From contig NZ_CP054706.1 in the NCBI RefSeq assembly GCF_016495865.1, positions 620,001 to 684,000 of the forward strand: DNA of 64,000 bases, read 5' to 3'. The notes under the pieces were generated by a model. That model did not search any database, was not told the DNA's origin, and was given only the letters and a program-made list of their open reading frames with translations. Origin of the DNA: Salicibibacter cibi (GTDB lineage: Bacteria > Bacillota > Bacilli > Bacillales > Marinococcaceae). Positions 1 through 8,904 of the stretch are shown in pieces (the stretch's first letter is position 1; the number at the start of each line of letters is the position of its first letter). The translations under genes and the position numbers were made by a program.

Positions 1-489
1 TTACATAAATTTTCCCATGCTATTGTTGGGATCGGTGAAGATTTACAGTCCAGTATTTTAACAACATTAATTCTTAAGGAACTGAATATCGCTGAGATTA
101 CGGCTAAAGCCAAGGATGATCATCACGGGAAAGTGCTCAGTAAAATCGGTGCTGACAATATTGTTTTTCCGGAACGAGATATGGGAGAGCGATTAGGGAA
201 CTTGTTGAGCTCCAGTGATCTTATCGATTATCTGGAACTTTCATCGGAGTACAACATGGCTGAAATACGAGCACCTAAGGCCATGGATGGATGCACCCTC
301 CAAAAATTAAACATCAATAAGACGTATGGGTGTATTATTATGGCCATCAAGGATGAAGACGAAGAGGTTAATATTTCGCCTCACATTGAAGATGAAATCC
401 ATCACGGCGATATTCTTACAATTATCGGTAAACATAAAGATATCAAGCGGCTCCAAAAAGATTACCGGGAAAAAGGCAAAACGAAGTAG
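1..489 (+). CDS. ktrA: Ktr/Trk potassium uptake regulatory subunit, C-terminal part
   Basis: The frame is open from the first base of the window, so the start lies outside; 162 residues remain of a family that is usually about 220 aa. What is visible is the end of the RCK nucleotide-binding (Rossmann) domain followed by a TrkA-C domain, which ends in a segment reading HHGDILTIIGKHKDIKRLQ, typical of RCK_C. In Ktr systems this cytoplasmic ring gates the membrane subunit in response to ATP/ADP and, in Firmicutes, c-di-AMP. The TrkH-like subunit starts 11 bp downstream, so this is a ktrAB-type operon. Assignment as KtrA rather than KtrC rests on that adjacency. The c-di-AMP synthase gene lies in the same window at 23.9 kb. 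Confidence 0.85.
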   Translation, partial: LHKFSHAIVGIGEDLQSSILTTLILKELNIAEITAKAKDDHHGKVLSKIGADNIVFPERDMGERLGNLLSSSDLIDYLELSSEYNMAEIRAPKAMDGCTLQKLNINKTYGCIIMAIKDEDEEVNISPHIEDEIHHGDILTIIGKHKDIKRLQKDYREKGKTK

Positions 490-500
490 GTGTTATACTC

Positions 501-1841
501 ATGCGTCCGCAGAAAAAAGCCATTCGTTTCAGTCCGCCTCAGTGGATTGTTTTTGGTTTCATAACCCTCATTTTCATTGGCACGATTTTGCTGGCTCTTC
601 CGCAATCCTCCGCCGATGGAGAGAGCGTCGGTTTTATAGATGCCTTATTTATGGCGGTTTCTGCTGTATGCGTAACAGGTCTTGCAGTATTGGAGCCCGG
701 CGGGGATTTTTCATACTTGGGGCAAACGATCATCCTCGTTCTCGTACAATTGGGCGGGCTTGGTTTTATGATTTTCGGGGTAACGGTTGCCATCTTGGTT
801 GGAAAAGTGATGGGGATGAAATACCGCCTACTTCTTCAACCCACCACCAATACGTTTTCCGCACGTGGCATTTCCAGATTGGCGATGACGATTCTGCTTC
901 TGGCCTTGGCTTTAGAAGCCGTAACAGTCCTTATTCTAACAATCCATTGGAGTGGTGAAATGGGTTGGGCAGAGGCTGCTTATTCCGCTCTTTTTCATTC
1001 AGTGATGGCCTTTAATAACGCAGGATTCACGCTTTTTGACAACAGTATGGAAGATTATCTTGGGGATCCTCTTGTGAATCTGAGCTTATCTGGACTTTTT
1101 ATTATCGGCGGCCTGGGTTTTATGGTTCTAGTTGATTTATACCGGCAACGTTCGTTAAAGAAGCTGTCTTTACACTCCAAGCTTGTTCTCGTTACATCAG
1201 GAACGCTTTTGCTCGGAGGGTTTTTCTTTCTTTTCGTTGTCGAACTTTTTAATCCGGCAACCGAAGGATTATCATTAACCGAACGTTTATTAGCTGCTTA
1301 TTTTCAAAGTGCTACCCCTAGGAGTGCAGGGTTTAACACGTTTGATATTGGGAGTATGCTTGTCGTTTCCCAATTTTTCATTATCGTCCTCATGTTTATC
1401 GGCGCTTCTACCGGTGGTACGGGTGGAGGCATAAAAACCAATACATTTGCCATTATTGTACTTGCGACGATCAATACGTTTAGGAGTGGTCATCAGGTCC
1501 ATGCGTTCCATCGAAAAATAGCATTGGAGACGGTTATGCGCGCACTTGCAGTCGTGATGAGCTCTTTAGCGTGGATTGTTGGAACCACTTTGTTACTATC
1601 GATCACGGAGGGACTACATGATGTCCACTTCCTCACGACGTTATTTGATGTCGTCTCCGGTTTTAGCACGACAGGTTTGTCCATGGGTTTAACAGAAGAG
1701 CTTTCGCCTATCGGTAAAGTAATTATGATGATCACTATGTTTGTCGGACGATTAGGCCCTTTAACGCTGGCTTACTTGCTGACCTACAAACAAAGACCAA
1801 GTCGCATCAATTATCCTGAAGATAAAGTGCTTATTGGCTAG
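501..1841 (+). CDS. ktrB: Ktr/Trk potassium uptake membrane subunit
   Basis: 446 aa, the length expected for KtrB/KtrD. It is highly hydrophobic and carries the four pore-loop repeats of the TrkH/KtrB superfamily: AVCVTGLAV near residue 55, FNNAGFTL near 175, TPRSAGFNT near 275 and GFSTTGLSMG near 390. Each contributes one selectivity-filter glycine. A glycine-rich intramembrane segment (GASTGGTGGGIKTNT, near 305) matches the flexible gate of this family. It forms the K+ translocating dimer with the RCK subunit encoded just upstream. In halotolerant Bacillaceae this is a main osmotic K+ uptake route. Confidence 0.93.
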   Translation: MRPQKKAIRFSPPQWIVFGFITLIFIGTILLALPQSSADGESVGFIDALFMAVSAVCVTGLAVLEPGGDFSYLGQTIILVLVQLGGLGFMIFGVTVAILVGKVMGMKYRLLLQPTTNTFSARGISRLAMTILLLALALEAVTVLILTIHWSGEMGWAEAAYSALFHSVMAFNNAGFTLFDNSMEDYLGDPLVNLSLSGLFIIGGLGFMVLVDLYRQRSLKKLSLHSKLVLVTSGTLLLGGFFFLFVVELFNPATEGLSLTERLLAAYFQSATPRSAGFNTFDIGSMLVVSQFFIIVLMFIGASTGGTGGGIKTNTFAIIVLATINTFRSGHQVHAFHRKIALETVMRALAVVMSSLAWIVGTTLLLSITEGLHDVHFLTTLFDVVSGFSTTGLSMGLTEELSPIGKVIMMITMFVGRLGPLTLAYLLTYKQRPSRINYPEDKVLIG

Positions 1842-1872
1842 AACGATGTTCATGTTTTCTTCACATTTAGGG

Positions 1873-1901
1873 TTGACACTGTTTTCGACTTGCATTAAGA
1901 T
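1873..1901 (+). promoter_or_regulatory. Sigma-A-type promoter for the small gene at 2047
   Basis: TTGACA at 1873-1878, 17-bp spacer, TAAGAT at 1896-1901. The predicted start near 1908 leaves a leader of about 135 nt before the next gene, with a terminator-like hairpin in the middle of it. Confidence 0.6.
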
Positions 1902-1970
1902 GATATCATCATAGTGAATTCAGTATCATTTAGGCATTTGTTGATGCAAAAATAAATAAGCGTAAAAACT

Positions 1971-2010
1971 GGAGGAGTCTGCTCACCGCAGGCTCCTCTT
2001 TGTCTTTTTT
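1971..2010 (+). terminator. Rho-independent terminator or attenuator hairpin
   Basis: GAGGAGTCTGC at 1972-1982 pairs with GCAGGCTCCTC (one G-U) across a 5-nt loop and is followed by a T-rich tract to 2010. It lies 130 bp after ktrB but downstream of a good promoter at 1873, so it could end the ktr transcript, act as an attenuator in the leader of the next gene, or end a short RNA. Confidence 0.6.
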
Positions 2011-2046
2011 TAGAACGTTCGTTATTTGCAAAGGAGCCGAATGGCA

Positions 2047-2301
2047 ATGAGATATTATGAATTTTCCCTTCCATTTCATGCATTAATTAAAGCAGAAACC
2101 GAAAGGAAAGCAAGGACGATATATAAAAAACATGTTTGGGAGGGTGGAGGTGATAAATGGAAAGAACGGTCTCATGATTATGCAATGATGAAATTTGCGA
2201 TGGCACACGATAGCAAGAAAACAGAAGTTGGAATGTTGCTCACGCAATTTTTCGATGATAAAAACAACATTCTGCTTGCCGATCCTTATCCTTCTGATTA
2301 A
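2047..2301 (+). CDS. Small protein of unknown function
   Basis: 84 aa from ATG 2047 (MRYYEFSLPF). An alternative ATG at 2041 would add two residues. AAGGAG at 2031-2036 is better spaced for 2047. The protein is soluble, mixed charge, with an aromatic N-terminus and an acidic C-terminus. I do not recognise a family. It has its own promoter at 1873 and leader hairpin. A family-A MITE is inserted 15 bp after its stop codon. Confidence 0.6.
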   Translation: MRYYEFSLPFHALIKAETERKARTIYKKHVWEGGGDKWKERSHDYAMMKFAMAHDSKKTEVGMLLTQFFDDKNNILLADPYPSD

Positions 2302-2315
2302 ATCCAGTATATTTA

Positions 2316-2594
2316 GGGATTGCTGAACAACGTGCAGCTATCAGCTGAAGCCGGGATGCCGCTTCTATGGCTCCGCTTTCCGCGGACGAACGGTCAAGCT
2401 TCCTCGCGCAAAACCGGCGCTGCGGGGGCTTGACGCGTCCGTTTTTCCGCTGGAGTCTCGCATTGCAGCGTCATCTATACGTTGCCAGAAGTGCAAGGGT
2501 TTTTTGCTTATAGGATGGATTTCCTTGCATCCAGCTTTGACAACACCAACGGAAAATGCTTATGTGCCAGTCTTTTTCCGTTATTCAGCAGTCC
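2316..2594 (+). mobile_element. MITE family A, copy 1 (about 279 bp)
   Basis: Starts GGGATTGCTGAACAA and ends in the imperfect inverse (TTATTCAGCAGTCC), so it has terminal inverted repeats of about 15 bp. TATTTA at 2310-2315 is repeated at 2595-2600, a likely target duplication. It has no coding capacity for a transposase. Four relatives are at 5233-5388, 22254-22538, 43810-43938 and 62315-62604. The interior contains the GC-rich core motif (CCTCCTCG ... CTGCGGGG ... GGAGTCTCG) that is also present in family B. Confidence 0.8.
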
Positions 2595-2647
2595 TATTTA
2601 GATGTTTTGTGGAAATTCAAACATGATCATTCAAAGGAGGAGTAACA

Positions 2648-3103
2648 ATGAATGTGAGAACAAAAATCTCACAACTGACGGCCATGTTGATTGAGCATGC
2701 AAGGTTTCAAGGGATCACTGAACTGGAAATACAACGCGCCATCCGCGAAGAAGATGTTGATTTTCTCAATCAAATAAGTGGGGATAATTTTCAATATAAC
2801 GGATTATTCGATTACGCTAAACAGTATGAGGAAGAATTGGAAAATGCCATTTTAAAAGGGTATCAAATGAAATTTAACACCTTGAAAGGGTTACAAACGG
2901 TACTTCAATATAAATTTAACTTCGCAGAGAATGTCGATTATCGTGTTGAAAATGATGAGATTACGATATCAAGAATGACAGATGAGGAAATAAAAGTACT
3001 CATAAGTTCAATCGCTACGAATTGGCATATATCTCCTCAAGGTAAGATAGATGGGGAAGAAGAACAAACAGTAGTGCTCCGTTTGAATACCCTGCTCGCT
3101 TAA
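2648..3103 (+). CDS. Protein of unknown function, 151 aa
   Basis: Has a near-perfect ribosome binding site (AAAGGAGGAG) 6 bp before ATG 2648, so it is very likely expressed. The protein looks soluble and mostly helical, with an acidic middle and no membrane segment or signal peptide. I do not recognise a family. It stands alone between a MITE and the convergent YolD/polymerase operon. Confidence 0.7.
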   Translation: MNVRTKISQLTAMLIEHARFQGITELEIQRAIREEDVDFLNQISGDNFQYNGLFDYAKQYEEELENAILKGYQMKFNTLKGLQTVLQYKFNFAENVDYRVENDEITISRMTDEEIKVLISSIATNWHISPQGKIDGEEEQTVVLRLNTLLA

Positions 3104-3364
3104 TGAATTCAATTTTTTCCGTGTAACTTGAGATATAGACGAGTTTTTCAAAAGGCAGGTTTGATTTTTATCTGCCATAACCGCATCGATAAACCGGGCA
3201 TATTGTTCCGTGAATTTGATGAGATCGTAGACAAGCACTATTCACCTATTGAGAAATACAAAATAATACAGGGATAAAAATGGATGATTTGTAAGACTAA
3301 TAGGGATTCGCCTTCCAAGGGGGAGATCCATAATTTTATCAAATTTTTAGTAAACGACTGAACT
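3104..3364. other. Intergenic region between convergent genes
   Basis: 261 bp without a supportable gene. A short open stretch on each strand covers part of it (for example 3130-3280 on the plus strand), but neither has a start with a ribosome binding site. It may be a degraded gene end. No clear terminator is visible. Confidence 0.4.
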
Positions 3365-3700
3365 TTATTTCAGTGCCACAATACTATCAGTTTTCAATAT
3401 GTGGATTTGTTGAGATTGGTCAATGATGCGTAATTCCTTACGATCCCTAAGAAAACCGTCAATGTAACCAACAAGCTCCGAAAATTGCCCTTCTTGATAG
3501 TACGTAAATGTTACAGGCGCCTTGTTAGCCAAGGCCATGTGAAAGGTTTGATTCAATTCTTCCAATTCCTGTTCATCCAGCTCCGGTTTTTTCACCTTTT
3601 GTTGCTCTTTCTTATGATCTAATAAAGCCTGCTTATGTTGAGGAAGAAACATCCTGGAACCTTCCCACAACTTATTCCCCCGCTGTAAATATTCCCTCAT
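3365..3700 (-). CDS. YolD-like family protein
   Basis: 111 aa. Begins with the typical YolD features (a RGNKLWEGSRMFLPQHKQAL segment at residues 7-26) and ends in a small beta-rich domain with YQEGQFSELVGYIDGFL. YolD-like proteins accompany Y-family polymerases (the yqjX/yqjW and SP-beta yolD/uvrX pairs), and their biochemical role is not settled. The start codon overlaps the polymerase stop by 4 nt (ATGA), so the two are translationally coupled and share the SOS-box promoter near 4972. Confidence 0.88.
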   Translation of the reverse strand: MREYLQRGNKLWEGSRMFLPQHKQALLDHKKEQQKVKKPELDEQELEELNQTFHMALANKAPVTFTYYQEGQFSELVGYIDGFLRDRKELRIIDQSQQIHILKTDSIVALK

Positions 3701-4929
3701 TTATAGTGTCCTCCTATCGTGGCAGCTCTATGATATGCTTGACCGGCATCGGTCAATGATGAGGCATGTACAATCGCAGCGTCTCCAAACCGATTTTTAA
3801 TGCTATCCACCGTGTAATCAAGATCTCTTTTTCGAATCACATTGTTGAACAAATCAAGCTGCACACTGTCGGCACTGCAAAGATTGGATAACCCCGCACT
3901 AATTCTACGGATAGGCACGCAATCCCAAAAGCGCTCGAATAACTCCAAAGCTGTACGGTACACATCCATCGTGTTATTCGTTGTATTCAATAATGTGACC
4001 TGTCTGTGAAATCCGGTTGGAGAGCCAACGTTTGCCCCGTGCACACTGATTGAAACCGTCCTTCCCATAACACTAGCAGAGCGAGCCCGACGACAAACTT
4101 CTTCACACAATTCAAGCAATACCACTTTAATATCTGATTTTGAAGAGTAGTCTCGAGGTAACGTCATCGCATGGCCAATAGCCTTTTGGTTGCTGTGCGA
4201 ATCTGCAATAACAGGGGAAGCATCGATTCCGTTTGCTGTCTCCCAAAGCACTTGACCGGGGATCCCCCACCTTTTCTTCAAGGTGGATAAAGGATAGGTG
4301 GCCAAATCCCCTATGGTACGCATTCCCATTTTGCATAAATGTTCGCTCATCCGCTCTCCGACACCGTGCATTTTATCAATGGGTAAGGTCCACATAAATT
4401 GTTTCATATTGTTGGCGTTTAATTCAAAAATCCCTGAGGCATTCTTTTTAGCAAAACCTTCACAGGCCATTTTTGCAAGAAATTTATTGGGACCTATGCC
4501 CACCCTTGCCTGGATTTGAGTCTCTTTCTTGATAATTTCTTGAATGTTCTTCGCCATTTCCCAAGGAAGACCCAAGAGGTTTTGCGAACCCGTTACATCC
4601 AAAAATTGTTCGTCAATAGAGTATGGTTCAACCTGATCCGTAAATCGTTCAAGAACATTGGTGATTTGCAAAGACACCTCAAGATACTTTTGCATTCTTG
4701 GGCGTATTACCACAGCGTTGGGACATTTCAATTGGGCTTCACCTAATCTCGATGCGTTTTTAACACCATGCTTTTTTGCCACAGAGCAAGCCGCAAGAAC
4801 TACGCCACTTCTGCGCTCGGGGTCTCCTGATACAATGACAGGTCGATTGTTCAATTCTAGGTGGTCAGCCTTTTCAACACTGACGTAAAAGGATTCCATA
4901 TCGACAAGAAAGATTACTTTATTTTTCAT
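3697..4929 (-). CDS. polY2: Y-family DNA polymerase (Pol IV/V, UvrX-PolY2 type)
   Basis: 410 aa from ATG 4929, chosen because GGAGG lies 8 nt upstream; a TTG five codons earlier is possible. Translesion polymerase of the ImuB/UmuC superfamily. Visible motifs are FLVDMESFYVSVE near residue 6 with the first metal-binding Asp, YSIDEQFLD near 105 with the catalytic Asp-Glu pair, and a helix-hairpin-helix-like thumb near 175-205 (LPIDKMHGVGERM). The little-finger domain follows. Length and the coupled YolD gene fit B. subtilis YqjW (PolY2) or phage UvrX. Two near-consensus SOS boxes flank its -10 element, so DNA-damage induction through LexA/DinR is expected. Confidence 0.9.
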   Translation of the reverse strand: MKNKVIFLVDMESFYVSVEKADHLELNNRPVIVSGDPERRSGVVLAACSVAKKHGVKNASRLGEAQLKCPNAVVIRPRMQKYLEVSLQITNVLERFTDQVEPYSIDEQFLDVTGSQNLLGLPWEMAKNIQEIIKKETQIQARVGIGPNKFLAKMACEGFAKKNASGIFELNANNMKQFMWTLPIDKMHGVGERMSEHLCKMGMRTIGDLATYPLSTLKKRWGIPGQVLWETANGIDASPVIADSHSNQKAIGHAMTLPRDYSSKSDIKVVLLELCEEVCRRARSASVMGRTVSISVHGANVGSPTGFHRQVTLLNTTNNTMDVYRTALELFERFWDCVPIRRISAGLSNLCSADSVQLDLFNNVIRKRDLDYTVDSIKNRFGDAAIVHASSLTDAGQAYHRAATIGGHYK

Positions 4930-4956
4930 GATGATTGCCTCCAACCTTAGAAAAAT

Positions 4957-4970
4957 GAAACGTTTGTTCT
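4957..4970 (-). promoter_or_regulatory. SOS (LexA/DinR) box 1 of the polymerase operon
   Basis: On the minus strand AGAACAAACGTTTC matches the Gram-positive SOS consensus CGAACRNRYGTTYC at 13 of 14 positions; only the first base differs. It lies just downstream of a minus-strand TATAAT at 4972-4977, where a bound repressor would block initiation. Confidence 0.75.
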
Positions 4971-4991
4971 GATTATATGTATTAGTTTAGT

Positions 4992-5005
4992 GGAATATAC
5001 GTTCG
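4992..5005 (-). promoter_or_regulatory. SOS (LexA/DinR) box 2 of the polymerase operon
   Basis: On the minus strand CGAACGTATATTCC matches CGAACRNRYGTTYC at 13 of 14 positions (A for G at position 10). Box centres are 35 bp apart with the TATAAT between them, placing this box over the -35 region. Confidence 0.65.
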
Positions 5006-5232
5006 TTTTCAACTCGAAATATATTCCAGCGATAAGAAGTGTTTTTGTTATTCCGGTTTGAACATATCAAAAGACTTGGCGAGGTCGGTCGATATTTTTT
5101 TCCTTTCTGCACACCCTTGTGTACATGATCCAGGGCTTCAAACAACTTATTCGGATTAGCGCAATGATGCTTAACCAATCAGACAGATTAGGCAGCGGAA
5201 GGCATGTCTCCCGCTTCAGGAGAAATTGCTAT

Positions 5233-5388
5233 GGGGGGCGCTGCAATGGCATAGATATCAAAACGGACGCGTCAAGACCCCGAAGCGCCGGTTTTGCGCA
5301 ATGATGCTTGACCGTTCGTCCGCGGAAAGCGAAGCCATGGAAGCGGCATCCCGGCTTCAGTTGATAGCTGCAAGTTGTTCAGCAATCC
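5233..5388 (-). mobile_element. MITE family A, copy 2 (truncated)
   Basis: About 156 bp matching the outer half and core of family A in reverse orientation, ending GTTCAGCAATCC at 5388. The other end is replaced by unrelated sequence, and the inner part is degenerate. It sits 9 bp from the end of the ABC ATPase gene. Confidence 0.7.
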
Positions 5389-5396
5389 AAATTGAC

Positions 5397-6164
5397 TTAA
5401 AAGCCCATTTCCATTAACCATCTGGAAAGCTTTTCTTCCCTGGCTTTTATTTCGTCGGTATTCTGATTATATTTGCCTAGCAACTTTTCGCCGACAATGT
5501 TTCCGTCGACCATATAAAGGACGCGTTCTGTTTTTGCAGCCACTTTGACATCGTGGGTGACTACTAGAATTGCCGTCCCTGTCTGGTTGACATCCGCTAA
5601 TATATCCATAATTTCGGTAGCGGATTTAGAATTGAGTGCACCTGTGGGTTCATCAGCGAAGATCATTTCAGGATCATTAATCAGTGCTCTGCAAATGCCC
5701 ACTCTTTGCAGCTGTCCACCTGAAGCCTGCGTAATGTCATGATGGGCAAGGTCTGCAATGCCTGTCTGCTGCATTAATTCCAGCGCTCTTTCGTTTATTT
5801 GATGACGACTGCTTTTCTTAGCCAAGTATGCTGATAGGATGATATTGTCAAAAACACTCAAGTTTTTTAATAGATGAATGCCTTGAAAAATAAACCCCAT
5901 ATGATGTAAGCGCAATTTGGACAACTCTGTTTCGGAAAGTGTTGAGATCTCCTGTCCATCGAACATCACAGTTCCGGCGGTCATGCGGTCCATGCCGCTC
6001 ATATTGTACAGCAAGGTCGATTTACCAGAACCGGACGGTCCCATCACCGCTACAAATTCTCCTTTTTTCATTTGTACATTCACATTTTTAAGAACGTGTT
6101 GGTGATGATGTTTACCGAGCCTATATGTTTTGCATAATTGCTTTGACTCTAATACAACTTCCAT
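5397..6164 (-). CDS. ABC transporter ATP-binding protein (MacB/LolD type)
   Basis: 255 aa. Walker A GPSGSGKST near residue 43, signature SGGQLQRVGI near 148, Walker B MIFADEPTGALNSK near 170, and a switch His in VVTHD near 205. This class powers FtsX/MacB-type permeases that export peptides or lipoproteins, or act in antimicrobial peptide resistance. AGGGAG precedes the ATG. The permease gene ends 12 bp upstream, so the two form one operon. No two-component system is adjacent, unlike bce/psd modules. Confidence 0.92.
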   Translation of the reverse strand: MEVVLESKQLCKTYRLGKHHHQHVLKNVNVQMKKGEFVAVMGPSGSGKSTLLYNMSGMDRMTAGTVMFDGQEISTLSETELSKLRLHHMGFIFQGIHLLKNLSVFDNIILSAYLAKKSSRHQINERALELMQQTGIADLAHHDITQASGGQLQRVGICRALINDPEMIFADEPTGALNSKSATEIMDILADVNQTGTAILVVTHDVKVAAKTERVLYMVDGNIVGEKLLGKYNQNTDEIKAREEKLSRWLMEMGF

Positions 6165-6176
6165 ATCAGCACTCCC

Positions 6177-8519
6177 TTATTCTGCATCCAGATCAGCGAT
6201 ACTGGATTTCTTGATAGATACGATGCTCATGAATGTGGCTATAGTCACCACAATCATTAATAACAATGGGCAAAGAATATAAGCTTGGATAGGATCGATC
6301 ACAAAACTGATTTCGGAAGCACCCATAAAGGATAGCAGAAGGCTAACGACACGCTGGCCAACCGTATTGGCAACGATTGTCCCGAAAATAATCCCGACCC
6401 CCAGCACAAGCAATGTCCTGGTAACGTATTGGGTTCGAATATCTTTGAAAGAAAAACCGATACTCTTCATAATTGAGATTTGAGCGTCATCTTTGGCTAT
6501 TAACATTTTCAGAAACAACGATGTCATGAGCAAGGCGATACTGACGGCGATGATAATCGCTAAAACGGTTAGAAGTCTGAGCTGTTCGATCGTATGTCCA
6601 AATGTTTCAGCTAAATAGCCTTGCAAATCCGTGACCTTCGCCGGATGAAAAATCTCTGCATATTCATCCAGTTTCTCCCGGATATTAATAGGATGTTTTA
6701 CATCCACACTCACTTCATACCAAAGCACGGTATCGGGATTGAAAGGCATCAACGCTTTTGCTGTTCTGCCGCCATTCGTCACGTCCTGGTAGATACCACT
6801 GACGATCATCTCCTGCTCCTGCCCATTGATGATTAAATGAAGACGATCCCCCGCATTTTTTTCCAACTCCTGGCCATTCAAATAGGAAAGCGCGATCTCC
6901 TGCTCGCGTAATGGCGGATCCCCTTCTAAATATTCCAACGGAAAAATAGAAAAATCTCCACTTTCAACGGTGATGTTTTCTTCAGCGCCATCACTATTGA
7001 CGACTTTGAATTGACTGGTGATCAGCGGCGAAAATTGCTCAACATCTTCGTCGTTTTGAATATAGGCGAGCATATGGTTAAATTGTTCCATGGTGTCGTC
7101 TGATTGTTGTAAATCGATCCGTATATCACTTCGCTCGATCCCCATATACGTGACAAAATCAGGTGACTGGACGGTATTCAGAAAATTGACCGGGACGATG
7201 ATCATAAAGGAACATACGCAGAAGACAAATAATAATAAGCTGTACATTTTGAACCGCCCGAAGACATCCTTTAACCCCAGGAAAACAGGAACGTTAACGT
7301 ATTTACTTTTACTCAGTGATAGTGATTTCCGACTTGCGTTAGCTTCCTCTCCCATATATCCCGAGCGTAATGCTTCTACTGCTGTTAATTTATGTAACTT
7401 TCTGAGTATTAACGTGCAATAAAGTAGAACCGTTAAGAAGATGACAAGCACAGCAATAAACGGAACCATATAGTGCAGCATACTCTTTTCGGCAGCACCA
7501 AAATAGAGCTGAATATTGGCCGTCAATAGATCGTTCAGAAATAAAGAGATCAAAAAACCAGTCACAGAAGCCAAAGCCGCCAACATGATATATTTGAACA
7601 AATACATTTTTTTAATATCCTTTTGCTCAATACCGACCGCTTTCATAATACCAATCTCTCTATAATCTTCTTCAAGCGTCGTAAGCATGATAAAGCGGAT
7701 ACAAAGCATCGCTATCAGTGTAAGCATAACGCTGACGAATAGGATGGCGGCTGCCACCACACCGTCTGTTAGCGCGTGCAACGTCTGAAATAACGGGTAG
7801 TCAATATTCGGACCTTGCTGGGGCATGCCTGCTGTTTGATAGGCATTTCTAAATTCGCTCAGTTTGCTTAAGTCAGTGAGTAGAAATTCCACCATGTATT
7901 CAATTTCGCCAACGTTTTTGCTCAGCATATCTAAATCATCGTTATGGACGACAAATCGCTTTGAATGAATGATGGACGGGTTCATCTGCACATCACGAAC
8001 AAAATCTACGACTGTGAATGTCGCATCAAATGGGGAATCTGCTATTCTGATTTTATCTCCAAGATTCAGATTGTATTGCTGCATGAAGTAAACAGGAACG
8101 GCAATTTCCCCTTGGGAAACCTGGATGATTTCATTTTCTAAATTAAGCAAGTAATCAAATTTTTTATTTTGCTCAACGAAGTAATGATCCATGATACCAC
8201 TTGTTTCTGGTGTAGGATTGTCTCCTAATGTCAGATTTAATCCGTCAATATTAACCATCTCGACAAGTTGCTGTTCTTTCACGTCGCTGTTTCTTGATGC
8301 AAAATGGTCAATAGCGGCCTCATCCAGTTCACCAGCATGCATCTGCACGAAATGCGGAGCATTGGACTTCGTAAATAAGGTGTTCATGGAATGGGTTAAT
8401 TCCATCGCCATATTCGAACCACTGGCAACGAATAAAGACGATAGTGTGATCAAAATAAATAGCGCCGCAGTGATCGTCTTTTTTTGGGCAATATCCTTCC
8501 TCAACATTTTGAACAGCAT
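6177..8519 (-). CDS. ABC transporter permease with two FtsX-like domains
   Basis: 780 aa. An N-terminal membrane segment (about 15-35) is followed by a large extracytoplasmic domain, three membrane segments around 255-370 (FtsX repeat 1), a second membrane segment near 425, a second extracellular domain, and a final FtsX repeat near 655-775. FtsX signatures such as EIGIMKAVGIEQKDIKKMY and ISIMKSIGFSFKDIRTQY are visible. It is the membrane partner of the ATPase downstream. The double-FtsX layout resembles LolCE/YknZ-like exporters rather than the BceB family. The substrate cannot be told from sequence. Confidence 0.9.
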   Translation of the reverse strand: MLFKMLRKDIAQKKTITAALFILITLSSLFVASGSNMAMELTHSMNTLFTKSNAPHFVQMHAGELDEAAIDHFASRNSDVKEQQLVEMVNIDGLNLTLGDNPTPETSGIMDHYFVEQNKKFDYLLNLENEIIQVSQGEIAVPVYFMQQYNLNLGDKIRIADSPFDATFTVVDFVRDVQMNPSIIHSKRFVVHNDDLDMLSKNVGEIEYMVEFLLTDLSKLSEFRNAYQTAGMPQQGPNIDYPLFQTLHALTDGVVAAAILFVSVMLTLIAMLCIRFIMLTTLEEDYREIGIMKAVGIEQKDIKKMYLFKYIMLAALASVTGFLISLFLNDLLTANIQLYFGAAEKSMLHYMVPFIAVLVIFLTVLLYCTLILRKLHKLTAVEALRSGYMGEEANASRKSLSLSKSKYVNVPVFLGLKDVFGRFKMYSLLLFVFCVCSFMIIVPVNFLNTVQSPDFVTYMGIERSDIRIDLQQSDDTMEQFNHMLAYIQNDEDVEQFSPLITSQFKVVNSDGAEENITVESGDFSIFPLEYLEGDPPLREQEIALSYLNGQELEKNAGDRLHLIINGQEQEMIVSGIYQDVTNGGRTAKALMPFNPDTVLWYEVSVDVKHPINIREKLDEYAEIFHPAKVTDLQGYLAETFGHTIEQLRLLTVLAIIIAVSIALLMTSLFLKMLIAKDDAQISIMKSIGFSFKDIRTQYVTRTLLVLGVGIIFGTIVANTVGQRVVSLLLSFMGASEISFVIDPIQAYILCPLLLMIVVTIATFMSIVSIKKSSIADLDAE

Positions 8520-8610
8520 CTTATTTCCCTTCGCTCCTTGTTTGGATAAATCATATTTTTCAAAAATAAAGCATTGCTAATAACAAAAATAATATTACAA
8601 ATAAAATAAC

Positions 8611-8857
8611 GACTCTTCACCAAAATCTATGGCTGACAAACTAGGGGCAATTATGATTGGTAGTGACCGCTACGGAAAAACCCTACGCTTTCCGTGGGCC
8701 CCGAGCTCAGCCTCCTCGGAAAAAAAGAAGTTCGCTTTTTTCCTGCGGGGTCTTCGCCCTGCGCTTTCCCACAGGAGTCTACGTGTTTTTCCTTCGCTCG
8801 CTAATAGTGATACCGTATTTAATCACGAATATCAACCATGGATTTTAGTGTTGACTC
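8611..8857 (+). mobile_element. MITE family B (ISL3-type), copy 1
   Basis: 247 bp. The ends GACTCTTCACCAAAATC and GAGTCAACACTAAAATC (right end reversed) are related terminal inverted repeats. AAAATAAC at 8603-8610 is repeated exactly at 8858-8865, an 8-bp target duplication. Other copies are at 39782-40022 and 46388-46558. The core at about 8686-8783 is homologous to the family-A core. No transposase is encoded, so mobility would have depended on an ISL3-family transposase elsewhere; this follows from end sequence and duplication length. Confidence 0.88.
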
Positions 8858-8904
8858 AAAATAACAATTAGTATACTCATTTGCAGCGTGATCACAAAAT
8901 TTCC

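Noticed and set aside
326..958. 210-codon frame inside ktrAB
   Set aside because: Shadow frame across the ktrA end and ktrB; no family features.
4987..5178. 63-codon minus-strand frame upstream of the polymerase
   Set aside because: Overlaps the SOS promoter region and lacks a start with a ribosome binding site.
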